Shown in pieces: positions 52,827-62,079 of a stretch of DNA of 64,000 nucleotides. The stretch is from NCBI RefSeq assembly GCF_000423565.1, contig NZ_KE384043.1, positions 53,550-117,549 of the forward strand, written 5' to 3'. Every line of letters starts with the position of its first letter. Position 1 is the stretch's first letter. The DNA is from Runella zeae DSM 19591 (GTDB lineage Bacteria > Bacteroidota > Bacteroidia > Cytophagales > Spirosomataceae). The notes below the pieces were generated by a model. It ran no database searches and was not told where the DNA came from. It saw only the letters and a program-made list of their open reading frames with translations. The translations under genes were made by a program, and so were the position numbers.

Positions 52827-55067
52827 ATGATTCAGGTAGATACAGGCGTACAACAGACGCTTAAAGAACGACTCAAAGAGATTTTTGGTTACAGTCAGTT
52901 TAGAGGAGAGCAAGAAGCTATCATTAATAGCGTCATGAGTGGCCATAATACCTTTGTGATTATGCCTACAGGCGCAGGTAAGTCTTTGTGCTATCAGCTG
53001 CCGGCTATTACGAGCGAAGGGGTTGCTATTGTCATTTCACCGCTGATTGCTTTGATGAAAAATCAAGTAGATCAACTCAATGCTTTTGGGATCAACGCGC
53101 AGTTTTTAAACTCCACGCTCAACAAAGCAGAAATAAACAAAGTCAAAAAGGATGCATTAGATGGTACTTTGAAGCTGCTCTACATTGCGCCCGAATCGCT
53201 GACCAAGGAAGAAAACTTGGATTTTTTGCAAAGAGCTAATATTTCTTTTGTAGCCGTCGATGAGGCTCATTGTATTTCAGAATGGGGGCACGATTTTCGG
53301 CCCGAATATCGTCGAATCAGGGGAATCATTGATAACATTAACCCCGAACTACCCGTCATTGCATTGACTGCTACGGCTACTCCCAAGGTGCAGCAAGATA
53401 TTGTGAAAAACTTGCGAATGGAAGAAGCCGACCTGTTCAAATCATCTTTCAATCGCAAGAATCTCTATTATGAGGTACGTCCTAAACTTGGAGATGTCAA
53501 CAAGCAGCTCATCAAGTATATCAAAAACAATAAAGGCAAATCGGGTATCATTTATTGTTTGAGCCGTAAAACGGTGGAGGAAGTAGCAAACTTGCTCAAT
53601 GTCAATGATATAAAGGCGTTGCCTTACCATGCTGGCTTGGATTCAACTACCCGCATGAACAACCAAGATGCGTTTTTGAACGAAGAAGCCGATGTAATCG
53701 TGGCCACGATTGCTTTTGGAATGGGAATCGACAAGCCCGATGTACGGTTTGTGATTCACTATGATGCGCCTAAGTCTCTCGAAGGGTATTATCAAGAAAC
53801 AGGACGCGCAGGTAGAGACGGATTGGAAGGGAATTGTGTGATGTTTTATAGTATTGACGACATTCAGAAATTAGAAAAATTCAATAAAGATAAGTCTGTT
53901 ACTGAGCGAGACAATGCGCGACATTTGCTCAGCGAAATGGTAGCTTACTCCAACTTGGGAGCTTGCCGCCGTCGTCAATTGTTGAGCTATTTTGGCGAAT
54001 ACATGGAGAAAGATTGCGGTTTTTGTGATAACTGTCTTAAACCTACCTCTAAAATCAAAGTACAAGATGAAGCGGTGCTGGTATTGAGAGCTATCAAACA
54101 AACCGACCAGCGTTTTGATGGAGATCACATTGCGGATTTGATCACGGCCACCGACAATATATACGTTACTAGCTACGAACACAACAAGCTAGACGTATAC
54201 GGACTAGGCAAATATAAAGATGAAGAAGAGGGTGAAGAGTATGGGGTGGAGTATTGGCGTTCGTTGATTCGTCAGTTAGTGATTTTTGGCTATCTTGTCA
54301 AAGACTCTGAAAATTATGGCGTATTGAAAATGAGCGAAAAAGGCTTAAAGTACATTGATGACCCCTATCCAATCACCATATCCAAAGATCATACTTTCGA
54401 CGAAAACGAAATACAGAAAGCCAGCGAAGATGAAGATGTGACAGAACTAGCTCCTTCGGGTGGCGGTAATGCCTACGACGACGCCTTGCTGGGCCTGCTC
54501 AAAGCTCTTCGTAAAAAAATTGCGAAAGATAAAAACCTACCGCCTTACGTAATCTTCCAAGATCCTTCTTTGGAGGAAATGGCAACTACCTATCCGACTA
54601 CTACCCAAGAAATGGCCCAAATCAATGGCGTAGGCATGGGAAAAGTGCAGAAATTTGGACGGCCATTCATTGATTTAATTACGAAGTACGTTGAAGAAAA
54701 CGAAATCGAAACGGCTAAAGACGTAGTCGTAAAATCGGCTGCCAATAAGTCAAAAGTTAAGATATTTATTATTCAACAGATTGACCGTAAAGTAGATTTA
54801 GATGAAATTGCCGAAGCCAAAGGACTCGGTATGGATGAGTTGATAGAGGAGATAGAACACATCTGCTATTCTGGCACCAAATTGAATTTAGATTATTACA
54901 TCAATCAAATAATGGATCGCGACCGTCAACATGATATATATGACTATTTCATGACGGCCGAAACAGATAGCATCAAGATCGCCTTGGATGAATTGGCGAG
55001 CGAAGATGTCACAGAAGACGAACTTAGACTGATGCGTATCAAATTTTTGTCAGAAGTAGCAAACTAA
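52827..55067 (+). CDS. recQ: ATP-dependent DNA helicase RecQ
   Basis: 746 residues. Walker A MPTGAGKS (residues 46-53), DEAH (145-148) followed by CISEWGHDFRPEY, helicase motif VI region YYQETGRAGRDG, RQC zinc site CRRRQLLSYFGE...CGFCDNC, and an HRDC domain near residues 545-625. About 100 residues follow the HRDC domain, as in other Bacteroidota RecQ proteins. It unwinds 3'-5' in recombination and repair. Confidence 0.97.
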   Translation: MIQVDTGVQQTLKERLKEIFGYSQFRGEQEAIINSVMSGHNTFVIMPTGAGKSLCYQLPAITSEGVAIVISPLIALMKNQVDQLNAFGINAQFLNSTLNKAEINKVKKDALDGTLKLLYIAPESLTKEENLDFLQRANISFVAVDEAHCISEWGHDFRPEYRRIRGIIDNINPELPVIALTATATPKVQQDIVKNLRMEEADLFKSSFNRKNLYYEVRPKLGDVNKQLIKYIKNNKGKSGIIYCLSRKTVEEVANLLNVNDIKALPYHAGLDSTTRMNNQDAFLNEEADVIVATIAFGMGIDKPDVRFVIHYDAPKSLEGYYQETGRAGRDGLEGNCVMFYSIDDIQKLEKFNKDKSVTERDNARHLLSEMVAYSNLGACRRRQLLSYFGEYMEKDCGFCDNCLKPTSKIKVQDEAVLVLRAIKQTDQRFDGDHIADLITATDNIYVTSYEHNKLDVYGLGKYKDEEEGEEYGVEYWRSLIRQLVIFGYLVKDSENYGVLKMSEKGLKYIDDPYPITISKDHTFDENEIQKASEDEDVTELAPSGGGNAYDDALLGLLKALRKKIAKDKNLPPYVIFQDPSLEEMATTYPTTTQEMAQINGVGMGKVQKFGRPFIDLITKYVEENEIETAKDVVVKSAANKSKVKIFIIQQIDRKVDLDEIAEAKGLGMDELIEEIEHICYSGTKLNLDYYINQIMDRDRQHDIYDYFMTAETDSIKIALDELASEDVTEDELRLMRIKFLSEVAN

Positions 55068-55156
55068 GTAGAAAGTGGAAAGTTTGAAGTGAAAAACTCT
55101 AATTTTTTTATTGTGAATCGCTTAAAACGCTCAACTTGACACTTTACATCAAAAAG

Positions 55157-56446
55157 ATGAATATTCTAATCCTCGGGTCGGGCGGGCGAGAGCACGCTTT
55201 TGCTTGGAAAATAGCCCAAAGCCCCCACTGTGATGAACTCTATGTAGCCCCTGGTAATGCTGGGACGGCTCAAGTTGCCACCAATTTGCCGATTAGTTAT
55301 AATGACTTTGAAGCAGTGGCGAAGGCGATTGTCGCACACAAAATTAAATTAGTAATCGTAGGGCCTGAAGAACCCCTCGTCAACGGAATTGTCAATTTTT
55401 TGAAAGCTCGCCCCGAACTAGCTCGTGTCAAAATTGTCGGCCCCGATCAATTAGGAGCACAGCTAGAAGGAAGTAAAGATTTTTCAAAAAACTTCATGCT
55501 TAAGTATGGTATTCCGACGGCTTCTTCGCGGACATTCACGGTCGAAAGTCTTGAAGAAGGGCTTGCTTACTTAGATACTCATTCTTTGCCAGTAGTACTT
55601 AAAGCCGATGGATTGGCGGCCGGCAAAGGCGTGATTATTGCCGAAACTACGGCGGTCGCCAAAACCTCTCTCAGCGATATGTTGGTAGATGCTAAATTTG
55701 GAGCGGCTAGTAGTAAAGTGGTCATCGAGCAATTTTTGAGAGGCATTGAGCTTTCGGTGTTTGTACTCACTGATGGGGTCAATTATAAAATTTTGCCCGA
55801 AGCCAAGGACTACAAACGCATCGGAGAACGTGATACCGGGCCCAATACAGGAGGTATGGGAGCCGTATCGCCGGTGGTTTTTGCGGATGAAAACTTCCTC
55901 AAAAAAGTAGAACAAAAAATTGTAAAACCTACTTTAAGAGGACTTCAAGAAGAAAAAATCCATTATGTAGGTTTTATATTTATTGGATTGATGAACGTCA
56001 AAGGCGAACCTTATGTGATAGAATACAATGCACGCATGGGCGACCCCGAAACGGAAGTAGTATTGCCTCGCATTCAGTCAGATTTGGTGACTTTGCTTCT
56101 GGCAGCGGCTGATCAAAAACTCCTAGATAGCGATTTTGTAATCTCAAATCAGACAGCCGTGACTACCGTCATCGTATCAGGAGGGTATCCTGATGCTTAC
56201 GAAAAAGGCAAGAAAATTGCAGAGCTTGAAAGGATAGACGACGTGACGGTGTTTCATGCCGGAACAACTACCAATAGCGATGGAGAGGTACTTACCAACG
56301 GAGGGCGAGTGCTGGCCTTAACCGCACTAGCCAACTCCCTCGAAGGAGCTGTAAATAAATCGCAAAAGGCGGCTGCTGCCGTCCAGTTTGAGGGAAAATA
56401 TTATCGTAAAGATATTGGTTTAGACTTGATTAGATACAACGATTAG
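55157..56446 (+). CDS. purD: Phosphoribosylamine-glycine ligase
   Basis: 429 residues from MNILILGSGGREHAFAWKIA, the canonical start; an upstream in-frame Met at 55136 adds seven residues. ATP-grasp motifs: VVLKADGLAAGKGVIIA, GPNTGGMGAVSP and EYNARMGDPETEVVLPR. It makes glycinamide ribonucleotide in purine synthesis. It lies 89 bp after recQ. Confidence 0.97.
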   Translation: MNILILGSGGREHAFAWKIAQSPHCDELYVAPGNAGTAQVATNLPISYNDFEAVAKAIVAHKIKLVIVGPEEPLVNGIVNFLKARPELARVKIVGPDQLGAQLEGSKDFSKNFMLKYGIPTASSRTFTVESLEEGLAYLDTHSLPVVLKADGLAAGKGVIIAETTAVAKTSLSDMLVDAKFGAASSKVVIEQFLRGIELSVFVLTDGVNYKILPEAKDYKRIGERDTGPNTGGMGAVSPVVFADENFLKKVEQKIVKPTLRGLQEEKIHYVGFIFIGLMNVKGEPYVIEYNARMGDPETEVVLPRIQSDLVTLLLAAADQKLLDSDFVISNQTAVTTVIVSGGYPDAYEKGKKIAELERIDDVTVFHAGTTTNSDGEVLTNGGRVLALTALANSLEGAVNKSQKAAAAVQFEGKYYRKDIGLDLIRYND

Positions 56447-56507
56447 TGGTTGGGGATGGTTAGGGGAAATCACTAACTGTTGACCACTATTCACTAACCA
56501 TGAAACA

Positions 56508-57950
56508 ATGAGCTGTAAATCGTGCTCAACTGGTGGTTGCGGAACGCGCGGACTGAACGGAAAAACTGCTGGTTGTAAAAATAACGGAGCCTGTTCTACA
56601 GGCGGGTGTAATAAAATGAACGTTTTCGACTGGCTAAGTGATATGGATATGCCATTCGGTAAACGATTTGATATAGTAGAAGTAAAATTTAAAGGAGGAA
56701 GAAAAGAATACTTCCGGAATGTCAATCAGTTAGACCTCCATACAGGCGACTATGTCGTTTGTGAAATGGCCTCCGGGTATCATATAGGAGCGGTGTCGTT
56801 GCAGGGAGATTTGGTAAGAGTCCAGATGCTCAAGCGCAAAATCGCTGATGACGAAAACATCAAAAGTATTTATCGGGTTGCCACTTCCAGAGATTTGGAG
56901 AAGCATGAGCAGAGTATCGCTCGTGATCTTACTACCATGTATCGCGCACGCGAAATGGTGAAAGACCTGAAACTCAACATGAAACTCTCAGATGTGGAGT
57001 TTCAATCTGACAATACCAAAGCCACATTCTACTATTCGGCCGATGATCGTGTCGATTTTCGTGAATTGATCAAGGTATTGGCGGGAGAGTTCAAAGCCCG
57101 TATCGAAATGCGCCAAATCAGTCTTCGTCAAGAAGCCGGGCGCTTGGGCGGGATTGGGGCTTGTGGACGAGAGCTTTGCTGTTCTACTTGGCTTACCGAG
57201 TTTAAAAATATCACAACTTCTGCTGCTAGGTATCAGAATCTATCGCTTAATCCTACCAAGCTCTCTGGGCAATGTGGGCGCTTGAAGTGTTGCCTCAATT
57301 ATGAGTTGGAAACCTATATCGATGCGCTGAAGGATATTCCGCACGTGGATGCCCCTCTCAAAACCCAAAAAGGACTAGCTCATCTCCAAAAAACCGACAT
57401 TTTTAAAAAAATAATGTGGTTTGGCTACGAAAACGACAGTACCACTTGGCATCCTATTACGCTTGAGCAGGTTAATAAAATTCTGAAACTAAACGCGCAA
57501 GGTCAAAAACCTATTTCTCTTGACGTACTTGATATTGAGGAGGTAGTGTTGGCAGTTCCTGCCATTGGAATTAATAGTGACTTGGCGAAAATGGATAAAA
57601 AATTCAGTAGCCGAGAGCAAAGCCAAGGAGGAAATCGCAAAAATAAAAAGAAGAAAAGTGGCGGAAACAATCCCAATAACAGTGGGGGGAATCCCAATCC
57701 AAAAACAAATACTGCTGCTACGCAAGTAGAGGGCAAAGCAAAAACAGAAGGTGGAAATTCTAACCCAAAAACAACTGCTCCTTCACAAGAACCCAAAGCG
57801 AAGGCAGAAGGTGGAAATCCCAACCCAAAGACAAACCCTTCTTCTCCACAAGAACCCAAAGCGAAGGCAGAAGGTGGAAATCCCAATCCATCTCCTAAAG
57901 GGAATCAACAGCACCGGGGACGAAGAGAAAAAGGAGGAGACAAAAAATAA
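56508..57950 (+). CDS. PSP1-domain protein (RicT/YaaT-like) with repetitive tail
   Basis: 480 residues. The N-terminus is Cys-rich (MSCKSCSTGGCGTRG, then CKNNGACSTGGCN), likely a metal or Fe-S site. The PSP1 core spans about residues 50-300, with EMRQISLRQEAGRLGGIGAC, GRELCCSTWL and SGQCGRLKCCLNYE. In Bacillus YaaT works with Ric proteins on RNA processing. The last 100 residues are low complexity, with tandem GGNPNPKTNPSSPQEPKAKA-like units encoded at 57685-57896. Confidence 0.9.
   Translation: MSCKSCSTGGCGTRGLNGKTAGCKNNGACSTGGCNKMNVFDWLSDMDMPFGKRFDIVEVKFKGGRKEYFRNVNQLDLHTGDYVVCEMASGYHIGAVSLQGDLVRVQMLKRKIADDENIKSIYRVATSRDLEKHEQSIARDLTTMYRAREMVKDLKLNMKLSDVEFQSDNTKATFYYSADDRVDFRELIKVLAGEFKARIEMRQISLRQEAGRLGGIGACGRELCCSTWLTEFKNITTSAARYQNLSLNPTKLSGQCGRLKCCLNYELETYIDALKDIPHVDAPLKTQKGLAHLQKTDIFKKIMWFGYENDSTTWHPITLEQVNKILKLNAQGQKPISLDVLDIEEVVLAVPAIGINSDLAKMDKKFSSREQSQGGNRKNKKKKSGGNNPNNSGGNPNPKTNTAATQVEGKAKTEGGNSNPKTTAPSQEPKAKAEGGNPNPKTNPSSPQEPKAKAEGGNPNPSPKGNQQHRGRREKGGDKK
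57685..57896 (+). repeat. In-frame tandem repeats in the PSP1 gene
   Basis: About three imperfect units of 60-66 bp, each coding a GGNPNPKT...PKAKAE block; the last two are near identical. Expansion or loss would keep the frame, so the tail length may vary between strains. Confidence 0.85.
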
Positions 57951-57958
57951 CTTTTCTG

Positions 57959-57993
57959 AAACCTCGGCTACGTTCAAAACGTAGCCGAGGTTT
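57959..57993. terminator. Bidirectional terminator
   Basis: AAACCTCGGCTACGTT and AACGTAGCCGAGGTTT form a perfect 16-bp stem over a 3-base loop, between the convergent PSP1 gene and the serine hydrolase gene. Confidence 0.9.
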
Positions 57994-58001
57994 AAAAAGC
58001 T

Positions 58002-59168
58002 TCAAAACGCCATTTTTAGGGTTTCTTTGTCGTATAATACCTCATCCAACTTTTTGGAATAACTATTTAATAAAATAGCAATACTTACTTTTTGTTCGGG
58101 AAAGTAATAGGCTACTCCGTTGAAACAATGAACATTGCCGCCGTGGCCGATTCCTTTTTTGCCATCAATATCCAGAAGAAAAAGTCCCAAACCATAATCT
58201 TTGATATAAGATAGATTTTCTGGAATATCGTCGATTTGGAGATTTGTGGGGGCTTCCATCAGAGCGATTGAAGAAGGTTTTAGTAGCTGATTGGTCTTAA
58301 GGGCTTCCATAAAAATAGCTAAATCGAACGAATTAGATACCAATCCGCCATCGAGCATATCTTGCCCTCCTACAGCATAATAATCAAACTTTGTAAGGTC
58401 GCGCATCATACCATTGTTGAAAGAATCATAATACCCCCTTGAAAGGCTCGCGGGGCGGGTAGAAGAAGCATAGGTATTTTGTAAATGGAGGGGTTGGATG
58501 ATTTTTTCGGTCACTACTTCATACGCGCTTTTACCAGTAATGTTTTCAATAATCAACGCCAAAATTAAGTAATTGGTATTGGAATAACTCCACTGCGAAC
58601 CTATCTCAAACAAAGCTTTTTTGTCAAAAATCGTTCGTAAATTTTCCTTAGCCGACTGGGCTTTTACCGACTGATTATGGATGTTTAGTATCCCACGGAT
58701 GCCCAAATAATCTCTAATACCAGACGTATGTTGTAATAAGTGTCGAATAGTGGCTTTATCGAGATTGGAAATATGCTTAGTGTATTCGTCAGATAGGTAT
58801 TTGCTGGCCAAATCATCAATGTGAAGTTTGCCTTCTTCTTGGAGTTTTAGGATAGTAGCAGCGCTAACGGTCTTGGATATACTTCCTATGCCAAGCGTAT
58901 GGCAAGGGCTAAGATTGATATGGTTTGGGAGGTCGGCTTTGCCGGCAGTAGTGCTCCAAACCCCTTCTGGGGTTTTGATAGTGATACTTACACCCACAGC
59001 CCCTGCTTGCATAAACTTATCGACGATACGTTGGTATTGGACGGAGCGAGGATGGACTACATTGGCAAAGCTACAAGTGGACTGCTGCATGGCTTTTTCA
59101 AGATTTTCTTGACAAGCCGTAAGCAATAAAAATGACATTGCTAGAGCTGATAGCTGAATGTTTTTCAT
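58002..59168 (-). CDS. Beta-lactamase-family serine hydrolase (lipoprotein)
   Basis: 388 residues with a lipobox (LLLTAC, Cys19). Class C/DD-peptidase-like motifs: Ser96-Ile-Ser-Lys99 in GIGSISKT, Tyr-Ser-Asn in QWSYSNTNYL, and HGG in GIGHGGNVHCF. Such proteins are esterases or D-amino-acid peptidases and only rarely beta-lactamases. It lies in a minus-strand row with the barrel gene upstream (18 bp). Confidence 0.9.
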   Translation of the reverse strand: MKNIQLSALAMSFLLLTACQENLEKAMQQSTCSFANVVHPRSVQYQRIVDKFMQAGAVGVSITIKTPEGVWSTTAGKADLPNHINLSPCHTLGIGSISKTVSAATILKLQEEGKLHIDDLASKYLSDEYTKHISNLDKATIRHLLQHTSGIRDYLGIRGILNIHNQSVKAQSAKENLRTIFDKKALFEIGSQWSYSNTNYLILALIIENITGKSAYEVVTEKIIQPLHLQNTYASSTRPASLSRGYYDSFNNGMMRDLTKFDYYAVGGQDMLDGGLVSNSFDLAIFMEALKTNQLLKPSSIALMEAPTNLQIDDIPENLSYIKDYGLGLFLLDIDGKKGIGHGGNVHCFNGVAYYFPEQKVSIAILLNSYSKKLDEVLYDKETLKMAF

Positions 59169-59186
59169 GAGCTGTAGTAAGATGAT

Positions 59187-59786
59187 TTAGGGGCGGAGAT
59201 TGATTTTAAAACCTACACCCAAAAAAGTGTGAATTGAAAAAGGAATAATACGGTCGCCAAAAGGAGCCACCACCATGGTTTTGTAGTCGGTAGTAATGGC
59301 ATAACGCTTAGAAAGTGGATACTCAAGTCCTAGACCTAATTTGATATTGGCCTGGGCTTTGCCGAAATGTGTAACACGTTGATATTCGCCATTTTTTAGT
59401 TCATATTTCTGGCCAGCCAATATGGCGTGTTTGTAACCCAGCGCCGCATGGAGATTGGCTTGTAAACCAAAAGGCAAACGATACCCTAACCGATAAGAAG
59501 CATCGAGCATGAGGGCATGTTCGAGGGATTGTTGGTAGTAATAATAAAAATCTACTCCCCACGCTTTTTGCCAATGCTTACCTGAGTGCACTCGTAAGTC
59601 GGTACCGACAGAAAAGGCTGGGTTGATAGGCAATTGGGTGAGCTTCCAAGAAGGCAAACCGAGGGTTTCGTTGAAGAAAGAAACCCGTACGGTTTTTGGG
59701 GAAAATTGGGCGATTGTTTTGGGGCTATAAAAGATAAGAACGACCAAAAACGCGCAACAAATGAGTTTTGTTTTGAAAGGAATCAT
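59187..59786 (-). CDS. Outer-membrane barrel protein of unknown function
   Basis: 199 residues from MIPFKTKLICC, giving a signal peptide (cleavage near TIAQ); earlier Met codons at 59792 and 59825 are possible. Strands rich in Tyr, Gly and Leu (GVDFYYYYQQSLEHALMLD, SYRLGYRLPFGLQANLHAALG, IKLGLGLEYPLSKRYAI) and the end FLGVGFKINLRP suit a barrel of about eight strands. Its start is 48 bp from the AraC-type gene's stop. Probably cotranscribed with the hydrolase. Confidence 0.7.
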   Translation of the reverse strand: MIPFKTKLICCAFLVVLIFYSPKTIAQFSPKTVRVSFFNETLGLPSWKLTQLPINPAFSVGTDLRVHSGKHWQKAWGVDFYYYYQQSLEHALMLDASYRLGYRLPFGLQANLHAALGYKHAILAGQKYELKNGEYQRVTHFGKAQANIKLGLGLEYPLSKRYAITTDYKTMVVAPFGDRIIPFSIHTFLGVGFKINLRP

Positions 59787-59833
59787 GAGCATTAAAGTTT
59801 GATTTCGCCACAAAAATCCCCTCAAATATGCTC

Positions 59834-60991
59834 CTATGCGCCCTTGCTTGTAAGATGAGACCTATTTTGTGTTACTTCCACTGCTTGTTTCATAAATTCG
59901 GAAGGAGAAAGCTGAGTCGTTTTTTTAAAACAACGATTGAAAGATGACTTTGAATTAAAGCCACATTCATAGGCTAAAGCAAGAATTGTAAAACGTTGGT
60001 TTTCGGGTAAAATAGCCATTCTTTTAAATTCAGCTATTCGTAAATTATTGATGTAATCATAAAAATGAACTCCTTCTATGTCGTTGATGATTTGGGATAA
60101 ATAATTGGGATGAATATCTAATTGACTAGCCAAATCAACGAGCGTTAGTTCGGATTCTTTGAAAGTTTTTTGTTGCTCCATCAGGGCTGAAAGGCGTTTA
60201 TGAAGCTCTTGGGCACTTTCTTCATTAAGACCCGATTTGGCATATTTCTTTTTTTCAAGATTAGTTTCTTCATGAGACAATGGAACAACAAGCGGCGTAT
60301 TTGAAGCAATAGCCGCTGGATATTGATTCGTAAAAATTCCCACTTGTTTGATACCAAAATACCCCACACTTACTGCAAATATACTAGCCGAAGAAAATAT
60401 CAACTGGTCGTCTTGATTTCCAATAATCAAAGCCCATATCAGACCCATGGCATAAAAAAGAAACTGTAGCCAATGCAGGTTGATTTTATCTTGGTTAGAA
60501 AATTGATGTAGGATGCATTTGCGGTGTTTTTTGAGCAGTAAATTAGTGCTTAAGACATAGAGAATCCCCGAGCAGGTGAGTAAAATATCGATGAGGTGGA
60601 GTTGGGTTTCAAAGCCTTTACCGCTGTGTTTGAATACCTCAATTTTTTGGTCAGCGGTTAAAAACCAAAAAGGCGAATAGATTCCAATGATTACGAAAGG
60701 CAAGGCCAGGTGCCAAAGCCATTGTTTTTTTTGAAACTTTTCGGGGCGGGTCAGGGCTAGCGTATAGAGGTAGAGTAGAGGGCCATGCAAAAAAGGAAGG
60801 GGAAAATTGACACCCAAGAAGATTGGATAATCATAGATAAATTGATCAATAAACCCATAATACGAAAATACATGAATGCCCACTATCATCATCCAAATAC
60901 CCAAAATGAAGTCGGCAGTAGTGCGCCCTTTTTTGGTAAGGATGATAAGGGCAAGGAAGAAAGCTGTAAAAGTTCCGACGATATAAATCAT
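59834..60991 (-). CDS. Membrane AraC-type transcriptional regulator
   Basis: 385 residues from the ATG at 60991; a GTG at 61003 is in frame. The N-terminal 240 residues have about seven membrane segments. The C-terminal AraC domain shows LTLVDLASQLDIHPNYLSQIIND and FTILALAYECGFNSKSSFNRCFKK, the two HTH units. It is a membrane-bound AraC regulator of the type common in Bacteroidota. The hairpin array lies 45 bp upstream of its start. Signal and targets unknown. Confidence 0.88.
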   Translation of the reverse strand: MIYIVGTFTAFFLALIILTKKGRTTADFILGIWMMIVGIHVFSYYGFIDQFIYDYPIFLGVNFPLPFLHGPLLYLYTLALTRPEKFQKKQWLWHLALPFVIIGIYSPFWFLTADQKIEVFKHSGKGFETQLHLIDILLTCSGILYVLSTNLLLKKHRKCILHQFSNQDKINLHWLQFLFYAMGLIWALIIGNQDDQLIFSSASIFAVSVGYFGIKQVGIFTNQYPAAIASNTPLVVPLSHEETNLEKKKYAKSGLNEESAQELHKRLSALMEQQKTFKESELTLVDLASQLDIHPNYLSQIINDIEGVHFYDYINNLRIAEFKRMAILPENQRFTILALAYECGFNSKSSFNRCFKKTTQLSPSEFMKQAVEVTQNRSHLTSKGA

Positions 60992-61035
60992 AGCGTTTAT
61001 CACTGTTTATAGCTATGACAACTAACTAGACCTAA

Positions 61036-61546
61036 ACCCTGCCGACGTTCAAAGCACTACAACAACGTCGGCAGGGATCAACGTCAGCACCAGACCTAAC
61101 CCTGCCGACGTTCCAAACACCACGACAACGTCGGCAGGGTTTAACGTCAGCATTAGCCCTAACCCTGCCGACGTTAAAAGCAGGGTTCAACGTCAGCACT
61201 AGCTCTAACCCTGCCGACGTTAAAAACGCTACAACGTCGGCAGGGTTTAACATCAGCATCAGGACTAACCCTGCCGACGTTAAAACCAGGGTTCAACGTC
61301 AGCACTAGCTCTAACCCTGCCGACGTTAAAAACGCTACAACGTCGGCAGGGTTTAACATCAGCATCAGGACTAACCCTGCCGACGTTAAAAGCAGGGTTT
61401 AACGTCAGCACTAGTTCTAACCCTGCCGACGTTAAAAGCGGGGTTCAATGTCAACACTAGCTCTAACCCTGCCGACGTTAAAAGCAGGGATTAACGTCAA
61501 TCCAGTCCTAACCCTGCCGACGTTTTGAGCGTGGGCAGGGTTAAAT
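61036..61546. repeat. Ten-unit hairpin repeat array
   Basis: The core CCCTGCCGACGTT occurs ten times, starting at 61038, 61101, 61164, 61210, 61270, 61316, 61376, 61422, 61468 and 61513. Long units (60-63 bp) carry the complement AACGTCGGCAGGG; short ones (about 46 bp) keep only GCAGGG. A 107-bp long-plus-short block is repeated nearly exactly. Short units can form two exclusive hairpins: AACCCTGC with GCAGGGTT, or GACGTTAAA with TTTAACGTC. The array sits between the XRE gene and the AraC-type gene and includes the XRE stop codon. Confidence 0.95.
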
Positions 61547-61736
61547 ATTTTATTAACTCTTCTTTTTCAATTTTAAGTTTTTGAGCCAACAACCCAAGAT
61601 GTTTGATTTTGGGAGTGTTGGTATCGCTTTCCCAATCACAGTAAGTACTTTGGGCTACATTGATAGTCGCTGCTATCTCTTTTTGAGTAAGGCGTAGGTG
61701 AATACGTCTGTTTCGTAGAAATGTTCCTAATGTCAT
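61497..61736 (-). CDS. Small XRE-family HTH regulator, 3' end inside the repeat array
   Basis: 79 residues. HTH_3 domain over residues 4-60: FLRNRRIHLRLTQKEIAATI, NVAQSTYCDWESDTNTPKIK, LGLLAQKLKIEKEELIKYL. The last 14 residues (LPTLKTSAGLGLD) come from the repeat array, which supplies the stop. It is paralogous to the ORF at 61888-62079. Probably a cytoplasmic DNA-binding repressor. Target unknown. Confidence 0.8.
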   Translation of the reverse strand: MTLGTFLRNRRIHLRLTQKEIAATINVAQSTYCDWESDTNTPKIKHLGLLAQKLKIEKEELIKYLTLPTLKTSAGLGLD

Positions 61737-61887
61737 GCAAGCTTTAAATTTTAAAATGGATGTAGAGGTAAAACTTTTATTACAGCTTCAAATAAGACAT
61801 TTGAAACTGTAATAAAGAAATTTGTCTTGATTATATATGTAAGTTATAAAAACTTATAGAAATGAGAAAATAGTGAGATTAACTAAC

Positions 61888-62079
61888 CTAAAAAATCTGC
61901 AATATTTCATCGGTTTTTACTCTCAATTTTTCTGGCAGAAGATTGAGATACAAGGCTTTGGGATGATGAATGTCTCTTTCGTAACATGCACCTTGAGATA
62001 CAACGATGGAGAGGGCGATTCTTTTTTGAGATAGGTTAAATCGGAGGTGTGATTCTTGTAGAAATGTTGCTAATGTCAT
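61888..62079 (-). CDS. Small XRE-like HTH protein, possibly degenerate
   Basis: 63 residues. It aligns with the neighbour over its whole length (MTLATFLQESHLRFNLSQKR with MTLGTFLRNRRIHLRLTQKE), but the recognition-helix region is altered (VVSQGACYERDIHHPKALYL) with two residues lost. It looks like a diverging or decaying duplicate. No stop interrupts it, so a function cannot be excluded. Confidence 0.55.
   Translation of the reverse strand: MTLATFLQESHLRFNLSQKRIALSIVVSQGACYERDIHHPKALYLNLLPEKLRVKTDEILQIF

Noticed and set aside
58002-59168. Antibiotic-resistance beta-lactamase
   Set aside because: The SxxK, YSN and HGG motifs fit the broad serine hydrolase family; nothing points to beta-lactam hydrolysis.
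61036-61546. CRISPR array
   Set aside because: The spacing between cores is filled by similar sequence, not unique spacers, unit lengths vary 45-63 bp, and no cas genes are near.
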